Below are positions 7,347-15,800 of a stretch of 22,907 nt of DNA, one piece after another. The notes beneath the pieces were generated by a model that saw nothing but the letters and a program-made list of their open reading frames with translations, had not been told where the DNA came from and did not search any database. The stretch's first letter is position 1. Each line of letters opens with the position of its first letter. The DNA lies in IMG/VR virus record IMGVR_UViG_3300022921_000117, positions 1-22,907 of that record; one strand, given 5' to 3'. Source of the DNA: a virus. The translations under genes were made by a program, and so were the position numbers.

Positions 7347-7562
7347 ATGAAAAAATATAAAATATTAACAGATACAATGGCTGGTGGTTCTAAGGTTCAT
7401 GCTGGCGATATAGTTGAATTACCTGAACATGAAGGTCATGCTTTATGTGGTTATGGTAAAGCTGAAGTTCATGTAGGTAAGCCTAAAGCTGAAAAACAAG
7501 ATAGAAGCGTAGGTTTAGAAACTTCAAAAGTAAAAGCTCCTAAGACTAGAGCTAAAAAGTAA
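7347..7562 (+). CDS. Small head-region protein with basic tail, unassigned
   Basis: A 71-residue protein I do not recognise with certainty. The N-terminal 45 residues (KYKILTDTMAGGSKVHAGDIVEL, then a Gly- and His-containing stretch) look like a small beta-barrel of the kind found just after capsid genes in many phages. The C-terminal 25 residues are rich in Lys, Ala and Arg. The position after the capsid gene matches lambda FI or a decoration protein, but nothing in the sequence proves either. ATG 7305 is an in-frame alternative that adds 14 residues, but that start would place the hairpin at 7319-7338 inside the coding region, so 7347 is preferred. Neither has a clear ribosome-binding site. 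Confidence 0.62.
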   Translation: MKKYKILTDTMAGGSKVHAGDIVELPEHEGHALCGYGKAEVHVGKPKAEKQDRSVGLETSKVKAPKTRAKK

Positions 7563-7565
7563 ATC

Positions 7566-7967
7566 ATGCCTTTAGAGAGTGCATTAGATTTTAACGCCTA
7601 TGTTGATACCACAACAGGTCATGGTGTTACTGCCACTTTCTTTGAAGTCCAACAATCTCTATGGGATGACTTCCCATTAATAGATACCCTTTTTGATATT
7701 GATTCAGGATTCTCTAAGAATATTAATATTATTATTGACCAAGAATATTTTAATATAGAAGGCGGCACTGTTCCTGTTGCTGGTTATCAGCCAAGAGCAA
7801 TAGTTAAAGCATCTGATGTACCTTATATATCTCAAGAAGATAAATTAAGAGTTGATGCAATAACAACTGATAAGGGTAATGTTTTGAAACCAACAACTAC
7901 ATTTGTTGTTAGGTCGGTAGAACCTGATAATACAGGTTTAGTCTCTTTGGTATTAGAGGAAGAATAA
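7566..7967 (+). CDS. FII-like head-tail attachment protein, copy 1
   Basis: Likely a head-completion protein at the head-tail interface. Its 133 residues align with the next gene: a YVD-TTGHGVTA motif near the start, an I-I-I-DQEYF-N strand, a central DVPYI, a LRVDAI-T--GNVLKP block and a final DNTGLVSLVLEEE. The closing pattern (G-L-L-LEE) and the length match the lambda gpFII family (117 residues) and its distant relatives, and the place between capsid and gpU-like genes fits. Compared with copy 2 it carries about 15 extra residues (QSLWDDFPLIDTLFDIDSGF). It starts 3 bases after the previous stop with no clear ribosome-binding site, so translation is probably coupled. It shares a TAATG junction with the next gene. 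Confidence 0.66.
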   Translation: MPLESALDFNAYVDTTTGHGVTATFFEVQQSLWDDFPLIDTLFDIDSGFSKNINIIIDQEYFNIEGGTVPVAGYQPRAIVKASDVPYISQEDKLRVDAITTDKGNVLKPTTTFVVRSVEPDNTGLVSLVLEEE

Positions 7968-8317
7968 TGTCTCAATTTAGATTAGAAACTGAATTAGATA
8001 TGGCTGGATATTTAGATATTAACTATGGTCATGGAGTATCTGCTGTTTATACAAATAATGGTACTTCCACAACCATCAATGTAATTCTAAATAATGAATA
8101 TGTAGAACTAAATGATGGTGTTGGTGTAGAGGCATTAAAACCAATAGCCTATTGCAGAACTGTAGATGTACCAAATATTGCATTTGGAAATAGATTAGAT
8201 GTATCTGCAATTAAAGATACTAATGGTAATATACTCAAAGCAGCACAAAACTATACTGTTGTAAATATACAAGCAGATAGGACAGGTTTTAGTGCATTAA
8301 TGTTAGAGGAAGTTTAA
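7967..8317 (+). CDS. FII-like head-tail attachment protein, copy 2
   Basis: 116 residues, almost exactly the length of lambda gpFII (117). It shares a colinear set of motifs with the gene before it: YLDINYGHGVSAVY, NVILNNEYVEL, TVDVPNIAFGNRLDVSAI, GNILKAAQNYTV and RTGFSALMLEE. The lambda protein joins the gpW-completed head to the tail, and the same role is likely here. Which of the two copies does so is not visible; this one is closer to the usual length. Both junctions are TAATG overlaps, so expression is probably coupled from copy 1 through to the gpU-like gene. Confidence 0.7.
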   Translation: MSQFRLETELDMAGYLDINYGHGVSAVYTNNGTSTTINVILNNEYVELNDGVGVEALKPIAYCRTVDVPNIAFGNRLDVSAIKDTNGNILKAAQNYTVVNIQADRTGFSALMLEEV

Positions 8318-8757
8318 TGGCAAATCATATAAGACAACAGATAAGAGAAAAGTTTGGTACAACTTTAACTGGTTTAACAACTACTGGATCAAGAGTATAT
8401 CAATCTAGGGTTTATCCATTAGAAACAGTACCAGCATTAGTTATCTATACTAAGTCAGAAACATCTGAACCTATAGTAATAGGTACTGATAGAGTTATGA
8501 GTAGAGAATTGTCAGTAGTGGTAGAAGGATATGCAAAAGCTAGTAGTGACTTTGATGATACTATTGATACAATATCAAAAGAAGTTGAGGAAGCAATAGC
8601 AGCAGATAGAACTTTAGATGGATTAGCTAAAGACTGCTATTTAGAATCAACAGAAATAGAATTTAACGGAGAGGGAGAAAAGCCGCTGGGTTATGTCTCT
8701 CTTACATTTTTAACTAACTATTATGTTCAGGAAACTAATCCTGATGTAGCAGTTTAA
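8317..8757 (+). CDS. Tail terminator protein, gpU-like
   Basis: Likely forms the ring that caps the tail tube at its head end, stopping polymerisation and making the surface that joins the head. At 146 residues it is close to lambda gpU (131). Features fitting the family are an N-terminal helix (IRQQIREKF), the VYQSRVYPLETVPALVIYT stretch with the conserved Pro-Ala, a strand-rich middle (SRELSVVVEGYAK), a helix (DTISKEVEEAIAAD), and a final beta strand (LGYVSLTFLTNYYV). Its place after the FII-like genes and before the tail tube is that of lambda U. It starts at a TAATG overlap with the previous gene. Confidence 0.72.
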   Translation: MANHIRQQIREKFGTTLTGLTTTGSRVYQSRVYPLETVPALVIYTKSETSEPIVIGTDRVMSRELSVVVEGYAKASSDFDDTIDTISKEVEEAIAADRTLDGLAKDCYLESTEIEFNGEGEKPLGYVSLTFLTNYYVQETNPDVAV

Positions 8758-8770
8758 CAGGAGGCAAATT

Positions 8771-8938
8771 ATGAAAATGATTAGTCCAAATGGTAAGAAT
8801 TCAATAATAGCTCATCCTTCTAAGGTTGAGTCTTTAAAGAATATGGGTTGGAAAGAGGAAGCAGTCCATTCGCAAGATAAAATTAAATCTTCTTCTAAGA
8901 AAAAGTCGAAAGACGAGGTAGAAAATGGCGACACATAA
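8771..8938 (+). CDS. Small Lys-rich protein, unassigned
   Basis: A 55-residue gene with the strongest ribosome-binding site in the window: AGGAGG just after the previous stop, 7 bases before ATG 8771. The N-terminal 30 residues (KMISPNGKNSIIAHPSKVE, then LKNMGWKE) look like a short domain seen at the start of small phage proteins (a PNG turn, then a helix ending in GW). The rest is Lys/Ser-rich (SSSKKKSKDEVE). It overlaps the tail tube gene by 14 bases in another frame, and its last codons contain that gene's ribosome-binding region, so the two are likely co-translated. The role is unknown. The perfect ribosome-binding site and tight fit support a real gene. Confidence 0.72.
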   Translation: MKMISPNGKNSIIAHPSKVESLKNMGWKEEAVHSQDKIKSSSKKKSKDEVENGDT

Positions 8939-9314
8939 AGGAAGCGAAGGTATCGTTAAAGTTGGTACAGATTCAGTGTCTGAGGTTAGATCATATTCAA
9001 TCGAAGAAACTGCTGATACTTTAGAAGATACTTCAATGGGCGATTCTGCTAGAACATATAAATCATCATTGACTTCTTTCTCAGGAAGTTTAGATGTATT
9101 TTGGGATGAGACTGATACTACTGGTCAAGGTGCTTTAACCATTGGTTCAGAAGTAACTTTAAATCTATATCCTGAAGGAGATACAGCAGGTGATACTTAT
9201 TATACTGGTACAGCTATTGTTACTGGAGTAACAAGAACTGGCTCATTTGATGGTCTAGTTGAAGCTAGTGTTTCAGTACAGGGTACTGGTGCATTAACAC
9301 AAACAACAGTATAA
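8925..9314 (+). CDS. Major tail tube protein
   Basis: Likely the protein that stacks as hexamer rings to build the tail tube. It has 129 residues, similar to compact tail tube proteins and shorter than lambda gpV (246), which has an extra surface domain. The sequence is nearly all beta-strand with Thr, Ser and Gly, in the family's pattern: GSEGIVKVG at the start, VRSYSIEETADTLEDTSMGD, a SFSGSLDVFWDETD hairpin, ALTIGSEVTLNLYPEGD, TGTAIVTGVTRTGSFDGLVEASVSVQGTG. It lies between the gpU-like gene and the tail assembly chaperones, the usual tube position. GAGG lies 6 bases before the ATG. Confidence 0.85.
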   Translation: MATHKGSEGIVKVGTDSVSEVRSYSIEETADTLEDTSMGDSARTYKSSLTSFSGSLDVFWDETDTTGQGALTIGSEVTLNLYPEGDTAGDTYYTGTAIVTGVTRTGSFDGLVEASVSVQGTGALTQTTV

Positions 9315-9318
9315 GAAA

Positions 9319-9657
9319 ATGTCAGCAATAGATAACGCAAAGAAGCATTTTGATAGCCTAGAAACTAAAATTATAGAAGTCCCTGAATGGGGTGAGGATG
9401 AAAATAATCCACTTAAGATTTATTGTAAACCAATAACTCTTTCAGAGACTTCTAAATTTATGAAACTAGCTCAAGATGATGACGTACAGCTTTTGGCTTA
9501 TGTTTTAATTTATAAAGCATTAGACGAAGCTGGAGAAAAGTTATTTACCATCGCTGATAAGAAAACCTTATTGGAGAGGGTTGATAGAGATGTATTAATA
9601 AGAGTTTCTAGTGAAATGATGAATAATGTTTCACAGGAAGAAGTTAAAAAAAAGTAA
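9319..9657 (+). CDS. Tail assembly chaperone, gpG-like (unshifted product)
   Basis: The zero-frame product of the tail chaperone pair, 112 residues (lambda gpG, 140). It is thought to coat the tape measure protein during tail assembly and is absent from the finished particle. The sequence is mostly helical and acidic (IIEVPEWGEDENNPLKIYCKPITLSE, VLIRVSSEMMNN), in the manner of this fast-evolving family; position is the main evidence. It ends at a TAA directly after a run of eight A (9646-9653), where some ribosomes should slip by -1 to make the longer gpGT-like form. The tape measure gene follows at once. Confidence 0.8.
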   Translation: MSAIDNAKKHFDSLETKIIEVPEWGEDENNPLKIYCKPITLSETSKFMKLAQDDDVQLLAYVLIYKALDEAGEKLFTIADKKTLLERVDRDVLIRVSSEMMNNVSQEEVKKK

Positions 9658-9803
9658 TTGAAGATAAGCAGCTATACATAAGATATGCTTTAGCTGAAAA
9701 ACTTAACAAAACATTAACTGAAATTGATTCAATGACAGTTGAGGAGTTTCAAGGATGGTTGGCTTATCTTGAGATAAAGGAAGAAAGAAATGGCACTACC
9801 TAA
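9319..9803 (+). CDS. Tail assembly chaperone, gpGT-like, made by programmed -1 frameshift
   Basis: A -1 slip at A AAA AAG (9648-9654) joins the gpG-like reading frame to an open frame running to TAA 9801-9803. It adds 49 residues, giving 161 in all. The extension contains QLYIRYALAEKL and a typical T-domain ending (MTVEEFQGWLAYLEIKEE), as in lambda gpT, whose role is to bring the tube protein to the chaperone-coated tape measure. The second frame has no suitable start of its own near its beginning and overlaps the tape measure gene by 14 bases. The extra frame is fully open and carries a recognisable domain, so the frameshift is well supported although not measured. Confidence 0.85.
9648..9696 (+). 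promoter_or_regulatory. -1 ribosomal frameshift site with downstream hairpin
   Basis: A AAA AAG at 9648-9654, read as AAA AAG in the zero frame, is the heptamer of the E. coli dnaX frameshift. Codons after the slip begin GTA at 9654. Downstream, CAGCTA (9669-9674) pairs with TAGCTG (9691-9696), and an inner CATA-AGA-TATG can also pair; this may stimulate slipping. The spacer of 14 bases is longer than the usual 5-9, so the hairpin's role is uncertain, whereas the slippery site is clear. Confidence 0.8.
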
Positions 9804-11694
9804 AGCATTTAAATATCAGATAGATTTATTCGCAAATAACAAATCTGCTGCTGCTTTAAATAAATTTAAAAGAGACATTGGTGGTGTCAATAGCGTTGTT
9901 AGTCAATTAGGGCAAACTCTTGCTGCTGCTTTTTCTGTAAGAGAATTAGTTGAAGCTGCTAACGTCATGATTGGCGTTAAAAACAGAATGGATGCTTTTA
10001 CTGGTAGTGCAGAAGCAACTGCTAGTGCTATGAACCACATGAGAAGAATTGCATTAGAGTCAAGGTCTGATTTTGATGCTGTAGCCATGTTGTTTACAAG
10101 ACTTTCTTTAGCTACTGAGCATTTAGGAGCAACACAACAAGACGTTGCTGATGCTACACAAATGGTTGCAAATACTTTTATTATTGCTGGTTCTCATGCT
10201 CAAGAAGCAAATAACTCTGCTAGACAGTTAGCTCAGGGTTTAGCTTCAGGTGCTTTAAGAGGTGATGAGCTTAGATCAGTAATGGAAAACAACACGATTC
10301 TTACTAAGATGTTAGCCGAAGGTCTTAACATGACTGTTGGTGAGCTTAGAGAATTTGGTCATGCTGGTAAATTAACAGCAGAAACTGTAATGCCAATTCT
10401 TATTGCAGGTATTGATGAAACTAATAATCTAATAAAAGATATGCCTATGACTTTAGGTCAAGCTGGTGTGGCTTTAAGAAATAATTTTCAATTTATGATT
10501 GGAGATATTCAAGAATCTACTCAAGGTTTTTCAAAACTTGCTAATGGAATAAATTTTGTTGCACAAAACTTAGATGCTTTATTAATACCAGCAATAGCTG
10601 GAGTTACTTTAGCTATAAAAGCTATGGGTAAGGCAATATTAGCAAATCCATTTGGTTTATTATTAACAGGATTTACTACATTAATAATGGCAGCTTATGT
10701 ATTTAGACAAGAAATATATAATGACTTTAGACAAGTATTTGACGTAACAATTCCTAATTTTATTGATAAAGGTTTAATTGCTTTTGAAACCTTTAAACAA
10801 GGTATAAAAGAATTAACTGGTTTTGCTGTAATTAAATTTATAGCAAATGGTCTTAATAAAATATTAGGGTTGTTTAATAGTGCTATAGATAAAATGCCAA
10901 ATGTAGCTGAAAGGCTTGGTATTGGTAAAATTAAACTTATAGATGTTGATGCTATAGGTGGAGAGATTGATGAATCTGTAGAAAAAATTGCAGAAGCTAG
11001 AAAAAGAATTAGAGACAGAGTTGTAGGAGATACAGATTATGAAGTTCCAAGTCTTATGGAACTTATATTTGGAAAGCCTGAAGAACAAGAAGCTGACAAA
11101 AAAACTGGTTTTGCAAAACTAACAGCATTTCAACAGTTTTTAGCAGATGCTGAAAAGGGTTATAAAGATTTCTTTACTAATATAAAAACCATGCAAGAAG
11201 AAATGCAGGGTGTATTTCAAAAGTCTTATGATGGTATTACTCAATTAACTATGGATTTCTTAGAAAAAGGTAAAGCATCATTTAAAGATTTTGCTACCTC
11301 TATAGTAAGAGAGTTAATAAGAATAGCTTTACAAAAATTAGTTATAGATAAAATGTTTGAATCGTTTGGTGGTATATTTAAGAAAAAACCTCAAATAGAT
11401 ACATCATCATTAACAATACCAAATACAATTCCTAAATTAGAAGGTGGTGGTTTTACTGGTATGGGTGCAAGAGCAGGTGGTGTAGATGGCAGAGGTGGAT
11501 TTCCTGCAATATTACATCCTAATGAAACTGTTATAGATCATACTAAAGGTCAAGGCATGGGTGCTACAGTCAACTTTAATATATCAACAGTAGATGCTGC
11601 TGGATTTGACCAATTATTAGCATCAAGAAAAGGATTGATAACATCAATCATAAACAATGCCATGAATAATCAAGGCAAGATGGGAGTAGTATAA
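9790..11694 (+). CDS. Tape measure protein
   Basis: Sets tail length and is ejected with the DNA. Residues about 65-240 match the phage tape measure domain: RIALESRSDFDAVAMLFTRL, GSHAQEANNSARQLAQGLAS, GALRGDELRSVMENN, LAEGLNMTVGELREFGHAG, LTAETVMPILIAGI. A hydrophobic segment follows at about 260-307 (IPAIAGVTLAIKAM, FGLLLTGFTTLIMAAYVF), typical of proteins that cross the membrane during DNA entry. The C-terminal third has a helix (SFKDFATSIVRELIRIALQK) and a Gly-rich end (GGFPAILHPNETVIDH) that recalls other lambda-type tape measures. At 634 residues it is shorter than lambda gpH (853). A good ribosome-binding site (AAAGGAAG) precedes ATG 9790. Its end overlaps the next gene at TAATG. Confidence 0.95.
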   Translation: MALPKAFKYQIDLFANNKSAAALNKFKRDIGGVNSVVSQLGQTLAAAFSVRELVEAANVMIGVKNRMDAFTGSAEATASAMNHMRRIALESRSDFDAVAMLFTRLSLATEHLGATQQDVADATQMVANTFIIAGSHAQEANNSARQLAQGLASGALRGDELRSVMENNTILTKMLAEGLNMTVGELREFGHAGKLTAETVMPILIAGIDETNNLIKDMPMTLGQAGVALRNNFQFMIGDIQESTQGFSKLANGINFVAQNLDALLIPAIAGVTLAIKAMGKAILANPFGLLLTGFTTLIMAAYVFRQEIYNDFRQVFDVTIPNFIDKGLIAFETFKQGIKELTGFAVIKFIANGLNKILGLFNSAIDKMPNVAERLGIGKIKLIDVDAIGGEIDESVEKIAEARKRIRDRVVGDTDYEVPSLMELIFGKPEEQEADKKTGFAKLTAFQQFLADAEKGYKDFFTNIKTMQEEMQGVFQKSYDGITQLTMDFLEKGKASFKDFATSIVRELIRIALQKLVIDKMFESFGGIFKKKPQIDTSSLTIPNTIPKLEGGGFTGMGARAGGVDGRGGFPAILHPNETVIDHTKGQGMGATVNFNISTVDAAGFDQLLASRKGLITSIINNAMNNQGKMGVV

Positions 11695-12299
11695 TGTCAG
11701 GACAATTTCCAACATCTCCTAATTTTAGAAGTTTAAATTTCAAAGATAATAGACCTACTTTATTGAATCAGACTTTATCAGGTAGAAAACAAGTCAGACA
11801 AATAGGTAGTCAATATTTTTCTTTTACAGTGCAAATGCCACCTTTACAACAAGAAAAGGCTCAAGAAGTATTTGCATTTTTACAAAAACAAAAAGGTTCT
11901 TTTGAGGACTTTACTATAGTTGCACCATTAGATAATTTAGGTGCAGGCAGGTTAGAAACAGATATTCAGGTAGTTGGAGCTCATACATCAGGAGATGCTT
12001 CTATTGCTATAGATGGCTTCTCAAACAATCAAACAGGTGCTTTGAAAGCTGGTGATCTAATTAAATTTGCTAATCATAGTAAAGTCTATATGGTTCAATC
12101 AGATATTGATTCTGATGGTAGTGGAGCATTAACTGTTCTTATATCACCTAACCTAGTAGCATCTCTAGCAGATAATGAAGCTGTTACTGTAAATAAACCT
12201 AGTTTCACTGTTTATCTTGAAAATAATGAGATTATGTATTCAACAGATGCTAGTGGTTTTTATAGTATTTCATTTGATGTTAGAGAGGTTATAACCTAA
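11694..12299 (+). CDS. Minor tail protein at the tail tip, distal-tail-like
   Basis: A 201-residue protein following the tape measure, where lambda has gpM and other siphoviruses have the distal tail protein. Visible features: an N-terminal FPTSPNFRSLNFKDNRPTLL segment typical of this phage protein group; a long GRKQVRQIGSQYFSFTVQMP strand region; a helix (EKAQEVFAFLQKQKG); an inserted beta domain at about 85-160 with alternating strands and DSDGSG; and a final YSTDASGFYSISFDVREV. It probably forms part of the ring between tube and hub. I name it by position and general pattern; family assignment is not certain. It has TAATG overlaps at both ends. Confidence 0.62.
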   Translation: MSGQFPTSPNFRSLNFKDNRPTLLNQTLSGRKQVRQIGSQYFSFTVQMPPLQQEKAQEVFAFLQKQKGSFEDFTIVAPLDNLGAGRLETDIQVVGAHTSGDASIAIDGFSNNQTGALKAGDLIKFANHSKVYMVQSDIDSDGSGALTVLISPNLVASLADNEAVTVNKPSFTVYLENNEIMYSTDASGFYSISFDVREVIT

Positions 12300-12847
12300 T
12301 GCCTAGAAGTTTATCATCTGCTTTACAAACTCAAGTATCATCAACAGCAACTAAGACAGCTTTTTTAGTTGAACTTAATTTATCATCTACTATCAGATTA
12401 ACTGATTGGTATTCTGATGTTACTTATGATTCTAATAGCTATGAAGCTGGCGGTTCTTTTTTATCAGTTGATTCAATAACTGAAACAGGTCAATTACAGG
12501 TAGATGAAATAAATTTAGGTTTTTCAAATGTTACTGACCAAGTCAGGTCTTTAGTTCAAGATGGTGCTTTTACAGATAAAACAGTTGATATTTATATAGC
12601 TTATTTTAATTCAGATGAAACTATTGTAGGTGCAATTAATTATTTTACAGGGCAAATTAGAAATGTTGCTATTACAGAAAGTATTGATAATTCTACACTT
12701 AATATGACAGTTGCATCGCATTGGGCAAATTGGAATTTAACTAAAGGAAGACACTTTTCTGATGAATCACAACAATCATTTAGTACAGGTGATAAAGGTA
12801 TGGAATTTGCTACCCAAGTTAAAGAAGATGTTAGGTGGGGTAGATAA
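12299..12847 (+). CDS. Minor tail protein, DUF2163-like, upstream of the hub
   Basis: 182 residues with the usual shape of the hub-proximal tail protein that precedes gpJ-like genes in many phages. It begins RSLSSALQTQVSSTATKTAFLVEL, continues with DVTYDSNSYEAGGSFLSVDSI, EINLGFSNVTDQVRSLV and GQIRNVAITES, and ends with a conserved FSTGDKGMEFATQV, then WGR. The last pattern (D-G-F-F, ending WG) is the most diagnostic. The role is probably structural, linking the distal tail ring to the hub, comparable to lambda gpL by place. I see no peptidase motif. Overlap is TAATG on both sides. Confidence 0.62.
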   Translation: MPRSLSSALQTQVSSTATKTAFLVELNLSSTIRLTDWYSDVTYDSNSYEAGGSFLSVDSITETGQLQVDEINLGFSNVTDQVRSLVQDGAFTDKTVDIYIAYFNSDETIVGAINYFTGQIRNVAITESIDNSTLNMTVASHWANWNLTKGRHFSDESQQSFSTGDKGMEFATQVKEDVRWGR

Positions 12848-15800
12848 TGCTAGATAAAGTTGTTCAGTTTTTTCAATGGGCTAAAGGTGTTTACGAAGGA
12901 AGCAAGGTATTACAAGCAATAACTACTATTGTAAATGTAGCAACCCTTGTAGTTGGAGTTAAAGGATTCTTACAAGCTAGAAATATGCTTGCTAAAGGTC
13001 AAGATATTCTAGCTAATAAAACTTCTGCTGGTGGAAAGATTCCTGTTATATATGGTACTCGTAGAGTTGGTGCTCAGATTATTTACATGGATGTATCTGC
13101 AAATGATTCAAGAGATTTATATGTGGTCTATGCTTTAGCAGTAGGTGAAGTAGATGAAATTATTGGTAAGAGTATTGAATTAGATGGCAATAGATTAACT
13201 GATTCTGCTAGATTTAGAGATGGTGGTTATATAGGTTCAGATAAAATAGCTTCAGGTAACTATTCATTAAATACAGTTTCACAAAATGGTACTGGCATTG
13301 ATGCTGGTGCTGGTCAATTTGGTTCAAGTCCTACTTCTAAATATAGATATGTAATGAACTTACATCATGGTGCTGCAAGTCAAACAGCAGACCCTATGCT
13401 TGTAGCTTCTATGCCTAATTGGACTTCAGCACATAAATTAAATGGTATAGCTTATATTGCTGCTCATTATGGTTATGATAAAGATGGTATTTGGTCAGGA
13501 GTACCGCAACTAACAGTACAAGTTAGAGGTAAGAAAGTTTATGATCCTAGATTAGATTCTACTGCTGGTGGTAGTGGTTCACATAGATTTAATGATGTTT
13601 CTACTTATGCATATTCAGATAACCCTGCCTTATGTTTTTTAAATTACATTACTGACAACGAGGTCGGTAAAGGATTAACTGAATCACAAATCAATATTTC
13701 TACATTTAGCTCTGCTGCTGATGTTTGTGATACAGAAGTTGATAATCCATTTTTTGGCGGTACATCTAAATCATTAACATGGAGTGGTGTTGCTGGTGAT
13801 AGCTTTATAACCATTGGTGGTTCAGACCCTAATAGTGATTGGTGGCAAAATAAAATTGGTGAATTAATAGATATTTATGATAACAATGGTGATGGTGTTA
13901 TTACAGGTAAAGAAATTACTGATATTCAAAGAGATGAATTCTTTGACCAAAATCCATTATACAGAGTTTATTTTAACGATACTTTAGGCACAAATTATTC
14001 TTCACAAACTACTGGTTCATCTTTAGTGAAGATAAAAAGATTCCATTGTAATGGTTATTTAGATACTAATAAAAATGTAATGGAAAATGCTAAAGAGCTT
14101 CTCGCTAACATGAGAGGTATTTTTCTTTATATTAATGGTCAGTATGAATTATCAATAGAAGATACAGGCTCATCATCATTCAGCATTAATGATAATCATA
14201 TTATTGCTAATGCTGGTATATCAGTTGATTATGGCAATAAAGATAAGAAAGCAAATAAAGTTATTGTTGAATTTTTTAACGCTAATAAAAGATATGAATT
14301 AGATACAGCTACAGTTTTGCATGATGCGACTCCTGAATATTACTCAGATGATAATGATGAAATATTAGAAATTAAAGCTGAATTTCCTTATATAACTGAT
14401 CCATATATTGCTTATAACATGGGTAAAGCAATATTAACTAGAAGTAGAAATCAAACAACTATGCAGTTCTTAGGAACTCCTGAAATGTATAAATTAAATG
14501 TAGGAGATATAGTAGATTTAACTTATGCAGGTTTAGGATTTTCAGGTAAAGTTTGTAGAGTTGAAGCATTAGAACTACAACCTAATGGTTTAGTTGCAGT
14601 TAGTTTAATAGAATATTTTGATGTTTATACATGGGAAGTACCACCTCAAGAACCAGTAGAAGAATTAGCTAACTTACCTTCTGCTTATGCAGTTAAAGCT
14701 CCGACAGGATTATCATTTACTGATACTGATTCTAGTTCTACAGGTAGACCTTTCTTATCTTGGAATGAACCAACTGATTTCCCTGATTATCAATACAGGG
14801 TTAATGTTGTAGATAATTCAGGTAATCAAGTAATAAATAGAATAGTAGATGTAGAGAATTGTGATCTTAACTTTGTACCTACAGGTTCTTATGTTGCTAA
14901 TATTACTTCTTTAAATACATTAGGAACTGAATCTTCACCAGCTAGATTTCCAGCATCGGGTACATTTACTATTGGTGATGCTCCTACTGCTACTGCTGAT
15001 ATTCAAGATGATGCTATTGTTACTAATAAGATATTAGATGGCAATGTAACTGATGCAAAGATAAATTCTATAACAGCTAATAAAATAACAGCAGGAACTA
15101 TAGATGCTTCAGTTATTACAGTTACTAACTTAGATGCAGATAATATAACGTCAGGAACTGTAGCTACTGCTAGATTAAATGTTAATGACATTATATCTAC
15201 AGGAAGTATTATAGTTAGTGGAGATAATGTTACAGACTTAACTAATAATGCTGGTTACGTTGATACAGCAGGAGCTGCATCAGCAGCACCAGTACAGTCA
15301 GTAGCTGGTGCAACAGGTGCTGTTTCTGCACAAACAATCATTACTGCTGGCAGCATTGTTGTTCAAGGTGACAATATTTCAGATTTAACAAACGATTCTG
15401 CTTTTATAGATGGTACTCAAGTTAATTCAAACGTAACTTCAATTAGTGGTGGTGTTATCACTACTGGTACTGTCAACACTGCAAGATTAAATGTTTCAGA
15501 TATTATTAGTACAGGTAATATTATTGTTACTGGCGATAATGTTTCATCTTTAACTAATGATTCTGCTTTTATTAATGGTGGACAAGTTAATTCAAATGTT
15601 ACATCTATATCAGGTGGTGCTATTACTACTGGAACTGTAGCAGCAGCAAGAATAGATGTATCAGGAGTTATAACAGCAGGAAGCATTATTGTTAGTGGAG
15701 ATAATATATCTTCTTTAACAAATGATGAATCTTTTATTGATGGTACTCAGGTTAATTCAAATGTAACTTCTATATCAGGTAATGTTATTACCACTGGAAC

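Noticed and set aside
12100-12140. DIDSDGSG in the tail-tip protein as a second EF-hand
   Set aside because: The acidic residue at position 12 is missing (Val instead) and no flanking helices are evident; it fits a beta-turn.
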